The position numbers were made by a program, and so were the translations under genes. 64,000 bases of DNA, taken from positions 88,394-152,393 of the forward strand of contig JAHDVK010000001.1 in assembly GCA_023384675.1 (NCBI GenBank), in the 5' to 3' direction. Numbering within the stretch: position 1 is the stretch's first letter; each line of letters opens with the position of its first letter. This DNA comes from Bryobacteraceae bacterium (lineage in GTDB: Bacteria; Acidobacteriota; Terriglobia; Bryobacterales; Bryobacteraceae). Shown in pieces: positions 48,692 through 58,880 of the stretch. The notes below the pieces were generated by a model. That model was not told where the DNA came from. It searched no databases and worked only from the letters and a program-made list of their open reading frames with translations.

Positions 48692-49318
48692 ATGCCAAAG
48701 GTTGATGTCATCGATATCCAAAACAAGAAGGTTGGGGAAGTTGATCTCTCCGACGCCGTTTTCGGCGCGGAAGTGAACGACAGCCTGATTTACGAAAGCG
48801 TACGCCACTTCCTCGCCGGCCAGCGCGGCGGCAACGCCAAGACCAAGAACCGCTGGGAAGTCGCCGGTTCGGGCAAGAAGTTGTGGCGGCAGAAGGGAAC
48901 CGGGCGCGCCCGCGTGGGTTCGGTCCGCAGCCCGCTGTGGCGGCACGGCGGCACCACTCATGGGCCCCAGCCGCGCGATTACAGCTACCGGCTGAACAAG
49001 AAGATGGTCCTGGGCGCGCTCCGCTCGGCGTTGACGGCGAAGCTGCGCGACGGCGAATTGAAGGTCCTCTCGGGTTTCCAGTTCGCGGATCACAGGACCA
49101 AGACGGTGGCTGCCGCGCTGAAGTCGCTGGAAGCCGACCGCACGGTTCTGCTGGTTGAGACGGGCGAACCGGAGCGTAACGTGGCGCTCGGTTCGCGCAA
49201 TATTCCCGGCGTGAAACTCGTCGTGACGAAGGACGTCACCACGTACGACCTGCTGGCTCACAAGGTGGTGCTCATGAGCGAGGCAGCCGCGCGCAAGCTG
49301 TCGGAGGCGTTGGCGTAA
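48692..49318 (+). CDS. rplD: 50S ribosomal protein L4
   Basis: The 208-residue uL4. The exit-tunnel loop [19 protein letters not shown] and [19 protein letters not shown] is intact, and [20 protein letters not shown] follows. L4 is the autorepressor of the S10 operon in enterobacteria. Its stop overlaps the rplW start by one base. Confidence 0.97.
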   Translation: MPKVDVIDIQNKKVGEVDLSDAVFGAEVNDSLIYESVRHFLAGQRGGNAKTKNRWEVAGSGKKLWRQKGTGRARVGSVRSPLWRHGGTTHGPQPRDYSYRLNKKMVLGALRSALTAKLRDGELKVLSGFQFADHRTKTVAAALKSLEADRTVLLVETGEPERNVALGSRNIPGVKLVVTKDVTTYDLLAHKVVLMSEAAARKLSEALA

Positions 49319-49608
49319 TGAACATCTACGACGTGATCCTCCGCCCGATCGTGACCGAGAAGGGCGTGCAGAAAAAGGATGAGGAGAAGACGCTGTGCTT
49401 TGAAGTGCACCGCGACGCCACCAAGACCGAAGTTCGCAATGCGGTGGAAAAGCTCTTCAAGGTGAAGGTTCAGGAAGTACGGACGGCGACGTTCGAGGGC
49501 AAATTGCGCCGCCGGGGCCGCTATGCCGGCTACCGTCCGGACTGGAAGAAGGCGTTCGTCCGCCTGAAGGCGGGCCAGAAGACGCCCGAGTACGCGGAGA
49601 TGGCTTAG
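49318..49608 (+). CDS. rplW: 50S ribosomal protein L23
   Basis: The 96-residue uL23 at the tunnel exit, docking site for trigger factor and SRP. NIYDVILRPIVTEKG and the loop KVKVQEVRTATFEGKLRRRGR match the family. Start overlaps the rplD stop (TAATG). Confidence 0.96.
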   Translation: MNIYDVILRPIVTEKGVQKKDEEKTLCFEVHRDATKTEVRNAVEKLFKVKVQEVRTATFEGKLRRRGRYAGYRPDWKKAFVRLKAGQKTPEYAEMA

Positions 49609-49644
49609 GCTGCGAAGCGGAAGTAAAGAGGAAGGCGAAACCCT

Positions 49645-50487
49645 ATGCCAGTGAAATCATTCCGGCCCACGACTCCGCCGCGCAGAACGATGACCGTTCT
49701 GAAGCGCGACGACATTACGAAAGAGACGCCCGAGAAGTCCCTGACTGTTGGGATCAAGAAGTCCGGCGGCCGCAACAACAAGGGCAAGGTCACGATCCGT
49801 TTCCGCGGCGGCGGCCACAAGCAGTCTTACCGCGTCATCGATTTCAAGCGGAACAAGATCGGCGTGCCGGCCAAGGTGGCGGCGATCGAATACGATCCGA
49901 ACCGTACGGCGCGCATCGCGCTGCTGCACTATGTGGATGGCGAGAAGCGCTATATTCTGTGCCCTGTGGGTCTCGAGGTGGGCGCCACCGTGGTGTCCGG
50001 GCCCGATGCGGACATCATCGTGGGCAATTCCCTGCCCATCGAGAAGATCCCCGCCGGTACGGTTATTCACTGTATCGAGCTTCGTCCGGGCAAAGGCGCG
50101 CAGATGTGCCGCGCCGCCGGGGTGAGCGCGCAGCTGGTTTCCCGCGACGGCGGTATCGGTCTGCTGAAGCTGCCTTCGGGCGAGATTCGGCGGATCCCGG
50201 TGAGCTGCTACGCGACGATCGGCCAGGTCGGCAATACGGATCATGAGAATGTGACGCTGGGCAAGGCGGGACGCACCCGCTGGCTAGGCCGCCGCCCGCA
50301 CAACCGCGGCGTGTCCATGAACCCGGTGGATCACCCGCATGGCGGCGGCGAGGGCCGCACCTCGGGCGGCCGTCACCCGGTCACCCCCTGGGGCCAGCCC
50401 ACTCGCGGTTTCCGGACGCGCAATAACAAGCGCACCGACAGCGAGATCGTCACCAGCCGCCACGGCAAGAAGTACGGCAAGAAGTAG
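49645..50487 (+). CDS. rplB: 50S ribosomal protein L2
   Basis: The 280-residue uL2, needed for subunit joining and peptidyl transfer. [33 protein letters not shown] and the catalytic-centre loop [18 protein letters not shown] (with the conserved His) are all present. 36 bases after rplW with GAGGAAGG upstream. Confidence 0.98.
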   Translation: MPVKSFRPTTPPRRTMTVLKRDDITKETPEKSLTVGIKKSGGRNNKGKVTIRFRGGGHKQSYRVIDFKRNKIGVPAKVAAIEYDPNRTARIALLHYVDGEKRYILCPVGLEVGATVVSGPDADIIVGNSLPIEKIPAGTVIHCIELRPGKGAQMCRAAGVSAQLVSRDGGIGLLKLPSGEIRRIPVSCYATIGQVGNTDHENVTLGKAGRTRWLGRRPHNRGVSMNPVDHPHGGGEGRTSGGRHPVTPWGQPTRGFRTRNNKRTDSEIVTSRHGKKYGKK

Positions 50488-50507
50488 GGAGCGAGGTAGG
50501 ACTTTCG

Positions 50508-50783
50508 ATGAGCCGATCACTCAAAAAAGGGCCGTTCGCCGACGACCATCTGGTCGAGAAGCTTTCGGTGCTGAACGCGAAGAACGAGAAGAAGGTGGTC
50601 CGTACATGGAGCCGCCGCTCTACTATCATTCCGGACTTCATCGGCCACACCATCGCGGTGCACAACGGCAAGAAGTTCATTCCGGTGTATGTCACCGAGA
50701 ACATGGTGGGGCACAAGCTGGGTGAATTTGCTCCGACGCGGACCTTCAAGGGCCACGTGGGGAAGGACAAATCGGGCCGGTAG
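50508..50783 (+). CDS. rpsS: 30S ribosomal protein S19
   Basis: The 91-residue uS19 of the 30S head. [18 protein letters not shown] and [19 protein letters not shown] are family signatures. 20 bases after rplB with GGAGCGAGG upstream. Confidence 0.97.
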   Translation: MSRSLKKGPFADDHLVEKLSVLNAKNEKKVVRTWSRRSTIIPDFIGHTIAVHNGKKFIPVYVTENMVGHKLGEFAPTRTFKGHVGKDKSGR

Positions 50784-50808
50784 CCGGAAAGGAAGCAAGA
50801 GGACGAAC

Positions 50809-51186
50809 ATGCAAGCCAAAGCGGAAGCCAGATACGTTCGGGTCTCGGCCCAGAAGGCGCGTCTTGTCGTGGACCTCATCCGCGGCGCGAAAGCCGGCGA
50901 AGCCATCACCATTTTGAAGACCACCAACAAGCGCATCGCCCCGGCCGTGGAAAAGGTGCTGCGCAGCGCCATTGCCAACGCCGAGAACAAGAACAGCGAC
51001 GTGGACGTGGATAGCCTGATCGTCACCGAAGCCTATGTGAACGAAGGCCCGCGGGTGAAGCGCGTCCGCCCTGCTCCGATGGGCCGGGCTTACCGCTACC
51101 AGAGGCGCAGCTCGCACATCGTGGTCAAGGTCGGGGAAAAGGGCGCGGCCAAGGCCGAAACCGCCGAAAAAGGCACCGAGGAATAA
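50809..51186 (+). CDS. rplV: 50S ribosomal protein L22
   Basis: The 125-residue uL22. AEARYVRVSAQKARLVVDL starts the core, and the tunnel hairpin region VKRVRPAPMGRAYRYQRR is intact. The ATG at 50809 has AAGAGGA upstream; the frame extends to 50689 inside rpsS. A short charged Ala/Glu/Lys tail ends it. Confidence 0.96.
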   Translation: MQAKAEARYVRVSAQKARLVVDLIRGAKAGEAITILKTTNKRIAPAVEKVLRSAIANAENKNSDVDVDSLIVTEAYVNEGPRVKRVRPAPMGRAYRYQRRSSHIVVKVGEKGAAKAETAEKGTEE

Positions 51187-51192
51187 CACAGC

Positions 51193-52038
51193 ATGGGTCA
51201 GAAAGTACATCCCTACGGGTTCCGGCTGGGCATCACCAAGAATTGGCGGTCGCGCTGGTTCGCCACGCAAGATTACGCTCAGCTTCTGCATGAGGATCTC
51301 GATCTGAAGGAAACCCTCAAGAAGCGGTTGAAGTCGGCCGGCGTGAGCGCGATTGAAGTGGAGCGCCCGGGCGGCTCGAAGCTCCGGATCACAATTCACA
51401 CCTCCCGCCCCGGGCTGATCATCGGCCGCAAGGGCGCTGAGATCGAAAAGCTCAAGCAAGAGATCGCCACGCAGACCAAACGCGAGGTGTTCATCGACAT
51501 CCAGGAAGTGCACAAGCCCGAGATGGACGCGCAGCTTGTCGCCGAGTCCATCGCGCTGCAGCTTGAGAAGCGAGTCGCCTTCCGGCGGGCCATGCGCAAA
51601 GCCGTGGAGAGCGCGTTGCGCTTCGGCTGCAAAGGCATCAAGGTCCGCGTGTCGGGCCGTTTGAATGGCGCCGAAATCGCCCGCAGCGAATGGTATCTGC
51701 AGGGCCAGTTGCCGCTGCACACGCTGCGTGCGGATATCGACTATGGTTTCGCCGAGGCGCGCACCACGTACGGCGCGATCGGCATCAAGTGCTGGGTTTA
51801 TAAGGGCGAAGCTTCTTCGGACATGTTCGTACGCCGCGGCCGCAGCGATGAGCCGCGCCGGAACCCGCGCCGCGACCGCCGCCCGCCGCAGCAGCAGGGC
51901 CCCGCTCCGGCCGTTGAGCCGCCGCAACCCGCCGTGCAACTGCCGCCCACCATCACGGTTGGCGCGCAGCAGGCTCTGCCCTTGGAGGCGCCCGAGCCCC
52001 CGGCCCCGGCTGGCAGCGAACCGCCGGCCGCCGAATAA
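51193..52038 (+). CDS. rpsC: 30S ribosomal protein S3 with Pro/Ala-rich C-terminal extension
   Basis: The 281-residue uS3 at the mRNA entry. [18 protein letters not shown] starts it; the KH domain has [16 protein letters not shown] (about 75-90), and the C-terminal core ends near residue 215 ([16 protein letters not shown]). The last 65 residues are basic, then rich in Pro, Gln and Ala, unlike the core; S3 of E. coli ends at 233. Six bases after rplV. Confidence 0.97.
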   Translation: MGQKVHPYGFRLGITKNWRSRWFATQDYAQLLHEDLDLKETLKKRLKSAGVSAIEVERPGGSKLRITIHTSRPGLIIGRKGAEIEKLKQEIATQTKREVFIDIQEVHKPEMDAQLVAESIALQLEKRVAFRRAMRKAVESALRFGCKGIKVRVSGRLNGAEIARSEWYLQGQLPLHTLRADIDYGFAEARTTYGAIGIKCWVYKGEASSDMFVRRGRSDEPRRNPRRDRRPPQQQGPAPAVEPPQPAVQLPPTITVGAQQALPLEAPEPPAPAGSEPPAAE

Positions 52039-52071
52039 CAGGATTTTGCAGGAACAGGGAGATATTCACCC

Positions 52072-52497
52072 ATGTTGATGCCAAAGAAGGTAAAACACAG
52101 AAAGCAGATGCGTGGACGCCGGGCCGGCAAGGCCTGGCGCGGCTCCACGCTGAGCTTCGGCGAGTTCGGGTTGAAGGCGCTCGGCTGCGGCTGGATCACT
52201 GGCCGGCAGATCGAAGCAGCCCGTATCGCGATGACCCGCTCCATCAAGCGCGGCGGCAAGGTGTGGATCCGGGTCTTTCCGGACAAGCCCATCACGAAGA
52301 AGCCTGCGGAAACCCGTATGGGTAAGGGTAAGGGTGCGCCGGAAGAGTGGGTGGTAGTGATCCGTCCCGGCAAGATCATGTTCGAAATGGAAGGCGTCTC
52401 GCTGGAGATGGCTACTGAAGCCATGCGTCTGGCAGCGCAGAAACTTCCGGTGCGCACCAAGCTGGTGACCCGCGCAGAAACGGTGGGGTCCCGCTGA
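52072..52497 (+). CDS. rplP: 50S ribosomal protein L16
   Basis: The 141-residue uL16. [37 protein letters not shown] and the [19 protein letters not shown] signature identify it. 33 bases after rpsC with AGGGAGAT upstream. Confidence 0.97.
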   Translation: MLMPKKVKHRKQMRGRRAGKAWRGSTLSFGEFGLKALGCGWITGRQIEAARIAMTRSIKRGGKVWIRVFPDKPITKKPAETRMGKGKGAPEEWVVVIRPGKIMFEMEGVSLEMATEAMRLAAQKLPVRTKLVTRAETVGSR

Positions 52498-52530
52498 GGC
52501 GGAGTCCGGATTAGGTAAGGAAGAACGGGT

Positions 52531-52743
52531 ATGAAAGCGGACAAAGTTCGAGGAATGAACGAAAAGGAGCTGGACGTGCAGCTCAGCGAAATGGACGAGC
52601 AGCTCTTCCGCCTGCGCTTCCAGATGGGCATGGGCCAGACCGATGGCCTGAAGAAGTATCGCGAAGTGCGCAAGGATAAGGCCCGCCTGTTGACCGTGAA
52701 GCGGGAACGCGAACTCGCCGCCGCGAAGAAGGAGTCGAAGTAG
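52531..52743 (+). CDS. rpmC: 50S ribosomal protein L29
   Basis: The 70-residue uL29 at the tunnel exit. A two-helix protein with MNEKELDVQLSEMDEQLFRLRF (two pieces of one helix) and the second helix REVRKDKARLLTVKRER. Ends two bases before rpsQ. Confidence 0.95.
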   Translation: MKADKVRGMNEKELDVQLSEMDEQLFRLRFQMGMGQTDGLKKYREVRKDKARLLTVKRERELAAAKKESK

Positions 52744-52745
52744 CC

Positions 52746-53054
52746 ATGTCCGAAGCGATTGTCCACCGGCGGAATGAGAAGATCGGCGAGGTCGTCTCGG
52801 CGAAGATGGCGAAGACCATCGTTGTCGAGGTCACGCGCCGAGTCCCCCACCCGCTCTACAAGCGCATCGTCACGCAGCGCAAGAAATTCTACGCGCACGA
52901 CGAGGAGATGCAGGCCAAGGTCGGAGACGTGGTGAAGATCGTCGAGGCCCGCCCCATGAGCCGTCTGAAGCGCTGGACGCTCGGCTCCATCCTGCGCAAG
53001 GGAGTCGACACCAGCATTCCGCAGGCCGCCGGCGAGGCGGAGATCGAGAGCTAG
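52746..53054 (+). CDS. rpsQ: 30S ribosomal protein S17
   Basis: The 102-residue uS17. KIGEVVSAKMAKTIVVEVTR and PLYKRIVTQRKKFYAHDE are typical, and VVKIVEARPMSRLKRWTL is the closing signature. About 15 residues longer at the C terminus than usual. Two bases after rpmC. Confidence 0.96.
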   Translation: MSEAIVHRRNEKIGEVVSAKMAKTIVVEVTRRVPHPLYKRIVTQRKKFYAHDEEMQAKVGDVVKIVEARPMSRLKRWTLGSILRKGVDTSIPQAAGEAEIES

Positions 53055-53091
53055 GCATTGGATTTTGGATTAAGGCAAAGAGGATAGCGCC

Positions 53092-53460
53092 ATGATCGGA
53101 ATGAGAACCATCCTCGAGGTCGCCGACAATAGCGGCGCGCGGAAGCTGCAATGCATCCTGCCGCGCGGCGGCGACAAGGGGCTGCGCGCGGGCCTGGGGG
53201 ACATCGTCACCGCCAGCGTGAAGGAAGCCGCCCCGGACTCGAATATCAAGAAGGGCAAGGTCGTGAAATGCGTCATCGTCCGGATGCGCAAGGAGACGCG
53301 CCGGAAGGACGGCACCTACATCCGCTTCGACTCCAACGCCGCCGTGCTGGTGAACGACCTCGGTGAGCCCGTGGGCACGCGCGTGTTCGGCCCCGTTGCC
53401 CGTGAACTGCGCGACAAGCGCTTCATGAAAATCGTTTCGCTCGCGCCGGAGGTGATCTAA
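53092..53460 (+). CDS. rplN: 50S ribosomal protein L14
   Basis: The 122-residue uL14 at the subunit interface. [20 protein letters not shown] (usual start MIQ) and the signature [20 protein letters not shown]; ends with [17 protein letters not shown] residues. 37 bases after rpsQ, where the spc part of the cluster begins; its stop is one base before rplX. Confidence 0.97.
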   Translation: MIGMRTILEVADNSGARKLQCILPRGGDKGLRAGLGDIVTASVKEAAPDSNIKKGKVVKCVIVRMRKETRRKDGTYIRFDSNAAVLVNDLGEPVGTRVFGPVARELRDKRFMKIVSLAPEVI

Positions 53461-53461
53461 C

Positions 53462-53839
53462 ATGGCAGGACGTCTGGCCAACCGCCACAACGAACCCAAG
53501 GAAACATTCAAGATCCGTTTCCGCAAGAACGATGTCGTGAAAGTGATTTCCGGCCGTGACAAAGGCAAGACCGGGCGCGTGCTTGACGTGGACCGCTCCA
53601 CCGGAAGGATCCGGGTTGAGGGCGTGATGCTGATGAAAAAGCACGTCAAGCCGAATCCGGCCAAGGGGATCAAGGGAGGCATCGCCGAACGCGAGGCCAC
53701 GATCCATGCCTCGAACGTGATGATCGTGACGAGCGACGGCAAGACCTCGCGTATTGGCGTGCGCACCGAAACCACCGGCGGCAAGGCCCGCCGTGTCCGG
53801 ATCGCCCGCAAGACCGGCGAGACCCTGGACAAGAAGTAA
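53462..53839 (+). CDS. rplX: 50S ribosomal protein L24
   Basis: The 125-residue uL24, a KOW-motif protein that starts 50S assembly: KNDVVKVISGRDKGKTGRVL carries the KOW motif (about 22-41), followed by MLMKKHVKPNPAKGIKGGI. About 20 residues longer at the N terminus than E. coli L24. Confidence 0.96.
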   Translation: MAGRLANRHNEPKETFKIRFRKNDVVKVISGRDKGKTGRVLDVDRSTGRIRVEGVMLMKKHVKPNPAKGIKGGIAEREATIHASNVMIVTSDGKTSRIGVRTETTGGKARRVRIARKTGETLDKK

Positions 53840-53864
53840 CCAGGTAACGGCCGAGGAGTAGAAA

Positions 53865-54410
53865 ATGAAAGCCAGGCTCAGAGAGCAGTATTTGAAAACG
53901 GTGGTTCCGGCGCTGACCAAGGAGTTCAACTATACGAACGCCATGGCTGTGCCGAAACTGGACAAGATCACCGTCAACATCGGCATGGGAGAGGCCACGC
54001 AAAATCCGAAAGTCATGGATGTTGCGGTGAACGAGTTGACCGCGATCACCGGCCAGAAGCCGGTGGTCACCAAGGCCAAGAAGTCCATCGCGCAGTTCAA
54101 GTTGCGCGAAGGCATGTCGATCGGCTGCATGGTGACTCTGCGCGGCGAGCGGATGTACGAGTTCCTCGACCGCCTGATGAACGTGGCGCTACCGCGCGTG
54201 CGCGATTTCCGTGGCGTTTCCAGCAAGAGTTTCGACGGGCGAGGCAATTACACGCTGGGAGTCCGCGACCAATTGATTTTCCCCGAGATCGACTACAACA
54301 AGGTCGACAAGACGAGGGGATTGAACGTCTGCATCACGACCACGGCAAACACCGACGCCGAGGCGCTGGCGCTGCTGAAGCACCTGGGCATGCCCTTCCG
54401 GCAGAACTAG
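53865..54410 (+). CDS. rplE: 50S ribosomal protein L5
   Basis: The 181-residue uL5, which binds 5S rRNA and the P-site t[22 protein letters not shown], the motif [19 protein letters not shown] and [19 protein letters not shown] identify it. 25 bases after rplX. Confidence 0.97.
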   Translation: MKARLREQYLKTVVPALTKEFNYTNAMAVPKLDKITVNIGMGEATQNPKVMDVAVNELTAITGQKPVVTKAKKSIAQFKLREGMSIGCMVTLRGERMYEFLDRLMNVALPRVRDFRGVSSKSFDGRGNYTLGVRDQLIFPEIDYNKVDKTRGLNVCITTTANTDAEALALLKHLGMPFRQN

Positions 54411-54446
54411 GGCGAGAGTGATTGAGCGAAAGGATACCAAGGCACA

Positions 54447-54674
54447 ATGTCCACCACCGCAAAGGAAGCCAAGGCGCGCAAGTCGGCTGAACTGATCCGC
54501 AAGGCTCGCGCTGAAGGCAAGCATGTTCCCAAGCTGGAGGTCCGCCACCGCAACCGGTGCCTGCGTTGCGGCCGGGCCCATGGATACATGCGCAAGTTCA
54601 AGATCTGCCGCATTTGTTTCCGGAATCTCGCCCTATCGGGCGACATCCCCGGCGTGACCAAATCGAGCTGGTGA
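54447..54674 (+). CDS. rpsN: 30S ribosomal protein S14, zinc-binding type
   Basis: A 75-residue uS14 of the zinc form (type Z): two CxxC pairs, [20 protein letters not shown] (38-57), bind zinc. It ends with the usual PGV-KSSW residues. About 14 residues longer at the N terminus than typical 61-residue type Z proteins, with a basic helix. 36 bases after rplE. Confidence 0.96.
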   Translation: MSTTAKEAKARKSAELIRKARAEGKHVPKLEVRHRNRCLRCGRAHGYMRKFKICRICFRNLALSGDIPGVTKSSW

Positions 54675-54723
54675 TAGCGCTGCTCGGGTAAGGAATTTTG
54701 AAGAGGCAGGAAGAGTTTAGACG

Positions 54724-55119
54724 ATGATTTCCGATCCCATTGCCGACATGTTGACGCGGATGCGGAACGCCCTGAAGGCGCGCCACCCGAAGGTGGACGT
54801 CCCGGCGTCGAACCTGAAGACTGAAATCGCGCGGATTCTCAAGGATGAAGGCTACATCCTCAATTACAAGATTGTGGACGACGCCAACCATAAGGCGATC
54901 CGTGTGTATCTGAAGTACACCACAGCCAACCAGCCGGTGATCTCTAACCTGGAGCGCGTCTCCCGGCCCGGTTGCCGCGTTTATGTGGGCCACAAAGAGA
55001 TCCCCAAGGTGCTGGGCGGTCTTGGGGTGAATATTCTGACCACGCCGAAGGGTGTGATGACCGGCAAATCCGCGCGCCACGAAGGCGTCGGCGGCGAACT
55101 GCTGTGCCAGATCTGGTAA
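54724..55119 (+). CDS. rpsH: 30S ribosomal protein S8
   Basis: The 131-residue uS8, central 16S rRNA binder and known repressor of the spc operon elsewhere. [20 protein letters not shown] and [19 protein letters not shown] are family signatures. 49 bases after rpsN with GGAAGAG upstream. Confidence 0.97.
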   Translation: MISDPIADMLTRMRNALKARHPKVDVPASNLKTEIARILKDEGYILNYKIVDDANHKAIRVYLKYTTANQPVISNLERVSRPGCRVYVGHKEIPKVLGGLGVNILTTPKGVMTGKSARHEGVGGELLCQIW

Positions 55120-55197
55120 GGTCGGGCGCCGCGATTTGTTAGGTTCTAGGTCTGGAAATCGACAGGTTTCCTGGAAAGCAGACTGGAGTTTGGAGCA

Positions 55198-55737
55198 ATG
55201 TCGAGAGTAGGAAAAAAGCCGATCCCGCTGCCGAAAGGCGTGAAAGTTACGGACGGCGCTGAGATTCTGGTAGAAGGGCCCAAGGGCAAGCTGACGGTGC
55301 CTGCTCTGGAGGGTGTCCGCCTCGAGCAGAACAATGGCACGCTCGAAGTGAAGCGCGACAGCGACCAATACGCAGCGGTCCACGGCCTCACGCGCGCGCT
55401 CATGGCCAACGCCGTCACGGGCGTCTCCGAAGGATTCACCCGCGAAATGGATATTGTGGGCATCGGTTACCGCGCCGAAATGAAGACGGATCAGGTGATC
55501 AGTTTCAGTCTCGGTTATTCGCATCCGATCGAGTTTGTCCTGCCTCCCGGTGTGGCCTGCAAGATCGACAAGCAAACCCACCTCGTGCTGACTTCCATCG
55601 ACAAGCAGCAGTTGGGCCAGGTGGCCGCGAACATCCGCAGCCTGCGGCCGCCGGAACCCTACAAGCAGAAGGGCATTCGCTACACCGGCGAAGTGTTGCG
55701 CAAGAAGGTCGGCAAGACCGGGGCCGGCGGTAAGTAA
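55198..55737 (+). CDS. rplF: 50S ribosomal protein L6
   Basis: The 179-residue uL6. [16 protein letters not shown] and the C-terminal signature [20 protein letters not shown] identify it. A 78-base gap precedes it. Confidence 0.97.
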   Translation: MSRVGKKPIPLPKGVKVTDGAEILVEGPKGKLTVPALEGVRLEQNNGTLEVKRDSDQYAAVHGLTRALMANAVTGVSEGFTREMDIVGIGYRAEMKTDQVISFSLGYSHPIEFVLPPGVACKIDKQTHLVLTSIDKQQLGQVAANIRSLRPPEPYKQKGIRYTGEVLRKKVGKTGAGGK

Positions 55738-55760
55738 GAGGCGCGGGAGGATATCGAGCA

Positions 55761-56120
55761 ATGAAACGAATGGTGGATAAAGACGCGCGGCGCCGGCGAA
55801 TTCACGCCCGCATCCGCTCCCGGGTGAAAGGCACCGCCGAACGGCCCCGCCTGGCGGTTTTCCGCAGCCTGAAGCACATCTACGTGCAAGTGATCGACGA
55901 CCGCGCCGGACGCACCATCGCCTCGGCTTCGAGCGCCGAAAAGAATGCCCCCGTACGCGGGGGCAATGCGGCCGGAGCCAAGGCGATCGGCAAGCTTGTG
56001 GCCGAACGCGCCCAGGCGAATGGTATCAAACAGGTGGTCTTCGACCGCGGCGGCTTCCTGTATCACGGCCGCATCAAGGCCCTGGCCGAAGCGGCCCGGG
56101 AAGCCGGACTGGAGTTCTAA
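55761..56120 (+). CDS. rplR: 50S ribosomal protein L18
   Basis: The 119-residue uL18, which carries 5S r[22 protein letters not shown] and the end [20 protein letters not shown] are typical. 23 bases after rplF, 3 before rpsE. Confidence 0.97.
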   Translation: MKRMVDKDARRRRIHARIRSRVKGTAERPRLAVFRSLKHIYVQVIDDRAGRTIASASSAEKNAPVRGGNAAGAKAIGKLVAERAQANGIKQVVFDRGGFLYHGRIKALAEAAREAGLEF

Positions 56121-56123
56121 CGC

Positions 56124-56636
56124 ATGGCCATCGACACCCAGAAGAGAATCGACCCTAAGAACCTCAACCTGAAGGAACAGGTCGTCTCCATCAACCGCGT
56201 CACTAAAGTGGTGAAGGGCGGCAAGAATCTGAGCTTTTCCGCCTTGGTCGTCATCGGCGACCCCGACATGAAAGTGGTCGGCTACGGCATGGGCAAGGCA
56301 AAGGAAGTCCCCTCTGCGATCAAGAAGGGCATCGAGGCGGCAAAAAAGAATCTGCGCCAGGTGAACCTGCTCAACAGCACGGTGCCCCACCAGGTGGTTG
56401 GGCGCTACGGGGCCGGACAGGTGTTGCTGAAGCCCGCTCCGCAGGGCACCGGCGTCATCGCCGGCGGACCCGTGCGCGCCGTTATTCAGGCAGCGGGCAT
56501 CGCCAACGTGCTTACGAAATCCCTCGGTTCGCGGAACCCGCACAACGTCGTTAAGGCGACCATTAACGCGCTCGATCAGTTGCGCGCCAAGGAAGCCGTG
56601 GCCGAACTGCGCGGACTCGCGGTGGAGAACCTGTAA
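56124..56636 (+). CDS. rpsE: 30S ribosomal protein S5
   Basis: The 170-residue uS5 at the mRNA entry. [40 protein letters not shown] and [21 protein letters not shown] identify it. One base separates it from rpmD. Confidence 0.97.
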   Translation: MAIDTQKRIDPKNLNLKEQVVSINRVTKVVKGGKNLSFSALVVIGDPDMKVVGYGMGKAKEVPSAIKKGIEAAKKNLRQVNLLNSTVPHQVVGRYGAGQVLLKPAPQGTGVIAGGPVRAVIQAAGIANVLTKSLGSRNPHNVVKATINALDQLRAKEAVAELRGLAVENL

Positions 56637-56637
56637 A

Positions 56638-56820
56638 ATGGCCGGAACTACGATCAAAATCAAACTCGTGGCCAGCCCGATCGGCGCGCCCCAAAAGCAC
56701 AAGCTGATCGTACGCGGGCTGGGCCTGCGCAAGATGAATCAGGTTGTGGAGAAGCCCGATACGCCGGGTTTCCGCGGCATGGTCAGAAAAGTGCCTCATC
56801 TGCTCCAGGTGGTTGAGTAG
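56638..56820 (+). CDS. rpmD: 50S ribosomal protein L30
   Basis: The 60-residue uL30: IKIKLVASPIGAPQKHKLIV, LRKMNQVVEKPDTPGFRGMV. Begins one base after the rpsE stop, so translation is coupled. Confidence 0.95.
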   Translation: MAGTTIKIKLVASPIGAPQKHKLIVRGLGLRKMNQVVEKPDTPGFRGMVRKVPHLLQVVE

Positions 56821-56847
56821 GCGCGCCAGGAAACGGAAGGAATTGCC

Positions 56848-57318
56848 ATGGATCTCAGCAAGCTGAAACAGCCCGCGGGCCAAGTCAAGAAGCAGCGGCG
56901 TGTAGGCCGCGGCATGGGCACCGGACGCGGAAAGACCGCCGGACGCGGAATGAAAGGCCAGAAGTCCATCAGCGGCTACGGCCACATGCGCGGCTTCGAG
57001 GGCGGCCAGATGCCTATGCACCGGCGCCTGCCCAAGCGTGGCTTTTCGAATGCCCGCTTCAAGAAGCACTTCGCCATTATCAACGTCAGCGTCCTCGATA
57101 AGTTAGAAGCCGATACGTTTTCCCCGGAAACCCTCCTGGAACTCGGCGTGATCAAGAAACTCGGCCACGGGCTCAAGGTGCTCGGCAACGGCGACTTGAC
57201 GAGGAAGATCACTGTTTCGGCCCATCTGTTCTCCAAGTCGGCCGAAGAAAAAATCAAAGCGGCGGGCGGCAAGACCACGGTTCTCGCCGCCGCGGCCCCG
57301 GCCGAGAAGTCCGAATAA
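56848..57318 (+). CDS. rplO: 50S ribosomal protein L15
   Basis: The 156-residue uL15. The Gly/Arg-rich start RRVGRGMGTGRGKTAGRGMK, GYGHMRGFEGGQMPMHRRLP and the C-terminal KTTVLAAAAPAE complete it. 27 bases after rpmD, with GGAAGGAA upstream. Confidence 0.96.
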   Translation: MDLSKLKQPAGQVKKQRRVGRGMGTGRGKTAGRGMKGQKSISGYGHMRGFEGGQMPMHRRLPKRGFSNARFKKHFAIINVSVLDKLEADTFSPETLLELGVIKKLGHGLKVLGNGDLTRKITVSAHLFSKSAEEKIKAAGGKTTVLAAAAPAEKSE

Positions 57319-57345
57319 GGCGGAAACGGCAGGCATCAGCGGCAC

Positions 57346-58752
57346 ATGGGCAAGTTTTTCGAAGCACTCGCGAACGTTTTCCGGATTCCCGACCTGCGCA
57401 ACCGCGTGATGTTCACGCTTGCGCTCCTGGCGGTATACCGCCTCGGCGCACAGGTTCCGATTCCAGGCGTGGACGCCATCAAGTTCGAGGAGTTCGTCTC
57501 GCGTAGCGCGGGCAGCTTCTTCGGTTTTCTCGACCTGTTCAGCGGCGGGCAGTTCAGCCGCCTCACCGTTTTTGCTCTGGGCATCATGCCCTACATCACC
57601 GCGTCGATCGTGCTGCAGCTGCTGACCGTGGTTGTGCCGACCCTCGAAAAACTGCAGAAGGAAGGCGAACTCGGGCGCCGTAAGATCACACAGTGGACCC
57701 GGTATCTGACCATCGGCCTCGCCACCACGCAATCCCTGTTCATTGCCACGGCGCTGCAGCGCGGTGGCGACTTCGTGCTGGACCCGGGCATCGGCTTTAT
57801 CCTGTTGACGATCCTCACCCTGACAACGGGCACCGCGTTCATCATGTGGCTTGGCGAACAGATCACTGAGCGCGGCATCGGCAACGGCATGTCGCTGATC
57901 ATCTTCGCCGGCATCGTCGCAGGCCTCCCCTCCGCGGCCTACAATATCTGGACCAACACCTTTGTCACCCGCATCTGGGCTCCGTTCCACATGATCGTCA
58001 TCCTGGTGTTCATGGTCCTCGTAGTCGCTTTCATCGTCCTGGTCGAACGAGGGGAGCGCCGCATTCCGGTGCAGTACGCCAAGCGCGTAGTCGGGCGGCG
58101 GATGCTGGGCGGCCAGTCCACCCACATGCCTCTCAAGGTCAACGCGGGCGGCGTGATCCCCGTGATCTTCGCCAGTTCGCTGCTCGCCTTCCCGATGACC
58201 TTCATGCAGATCCCGGCCGTGGCCAACAATAAGTGGATCTCCGGCCTGTTTATGTCGATCCGCTCCGGTGAGCCCCTCTACATTGTGCTCTACGTCGCGC
58301 TGATCATCTTCTTCTCGTTCTTTTACGTCTCGATCATCTTCAATCCGAACGAGGCCGCCGACAACATGCGCAAGTATGGCGGCTTCATTCCGGGTATCCG
58401 GCCAGGAAAGAACACAGCTGATTACATAAGCCGGATCCTGACGAAGATCACCGTCGTCGGCGGCTCGTATCTTGCCGCGCTCTCTTTGATCCCCGAAATC
58501 ATGATCGGCGGCATCAAACTGCACCACCTCCCGCCCGCCGCTCTCGGCAATTGGATCGATGCCAGCTTCCCCCGCTGGCTGCTGGACGGGCTCGGAGTGA
58601 CGTTCGTCTTCGGCGGTACGTCGCTGCTGATCGTCGTGGGTGTGGCAATGGACTTTGCGAATCAGGTGGAGGCGCAGCTGATCATGCGCCACTATGAAGG
58701 TTTTACGCCGCGCACAGGCCGGATTCGCGGCCGGCGTAGCGCGTCGGCTTAA
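57346..58752 (+). CDS. secY: Preprotein translocase subunit SecY
   Basis: The 468-residue channel of the Sec translocon, with ten membrane helices. FRIPDLRNRVMFTLALLAVY begins helix 1, and the plug region is FFGFLDLFSGGQFSRLTVFA. Other signatures are GIMPYITASIVLQLLTVV, ERGIGNGMSLIIFAGI and the cytoplasmic loop ADNMRKYGGFIPGIRPGK. A C-terminal Arg/Gly tail (RTGRIRGRRSASA) is slightly longer than usual. 27 bases after rplO. Confidence 0.98.
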   Translation: MGKFFEALANVFRIPDLRNRVMFTLALLAVYRLGAQVPIPGVDAIKFEEFVSRSAGSFFGFLDLFSGGQFSRLTVFALGIMPYITASIVLQLLTVVVPTLEKLQKEGELGRRKITQWTRYLTIGLATTQSLFIATALQRGGDFVLDPGIGFILLTILTLTTGTAFIMWLGEQITERGIGNGMSLIIFAGIVAGLPSAAYNIWTNTFVTRIWAPFHMIVILVFMVLVVAFIVLVERGERRIPVQYAKRVVGRRMLGGQSTHMPLKVNAGGVIPVIFASSLLAFPMTFMQIPAVANNKWISGLFMSIRSGEPLYIVLYVALIIFFSFFYVSIIFNPNEAADNMRKYGGFIPGIRPGKNTADYISRILTKITVVGGSYLAALSLIPEIMIGGIKLHHLPPAALGNWIDASFPRWLLDGLGVTFVFGGTSLLIVVGVAMDFANQVEAQLIMRHYEGFTPRTGRIRGRRSASA

Positions 58753-58880
58753 TCAGCCCGGCCTGCCCGATGCAGCGTCCGGCGATGTTTGTGTTGGAGA
58801 GGACTTCCTCTTAGTTGAGGGATGTCGCCCGCCAGGAAAGCGGTCCCGGGGTTTGCCCGGGCGATTGGTTGACCGGTCTT

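Noticed and set aside
57103..58692. A 529-codon minus-strand frame, very rich in Asp, Glu and His
   Set aside because: It is the shadow of rplO and secY; composition is an artefact of the opposite strand.
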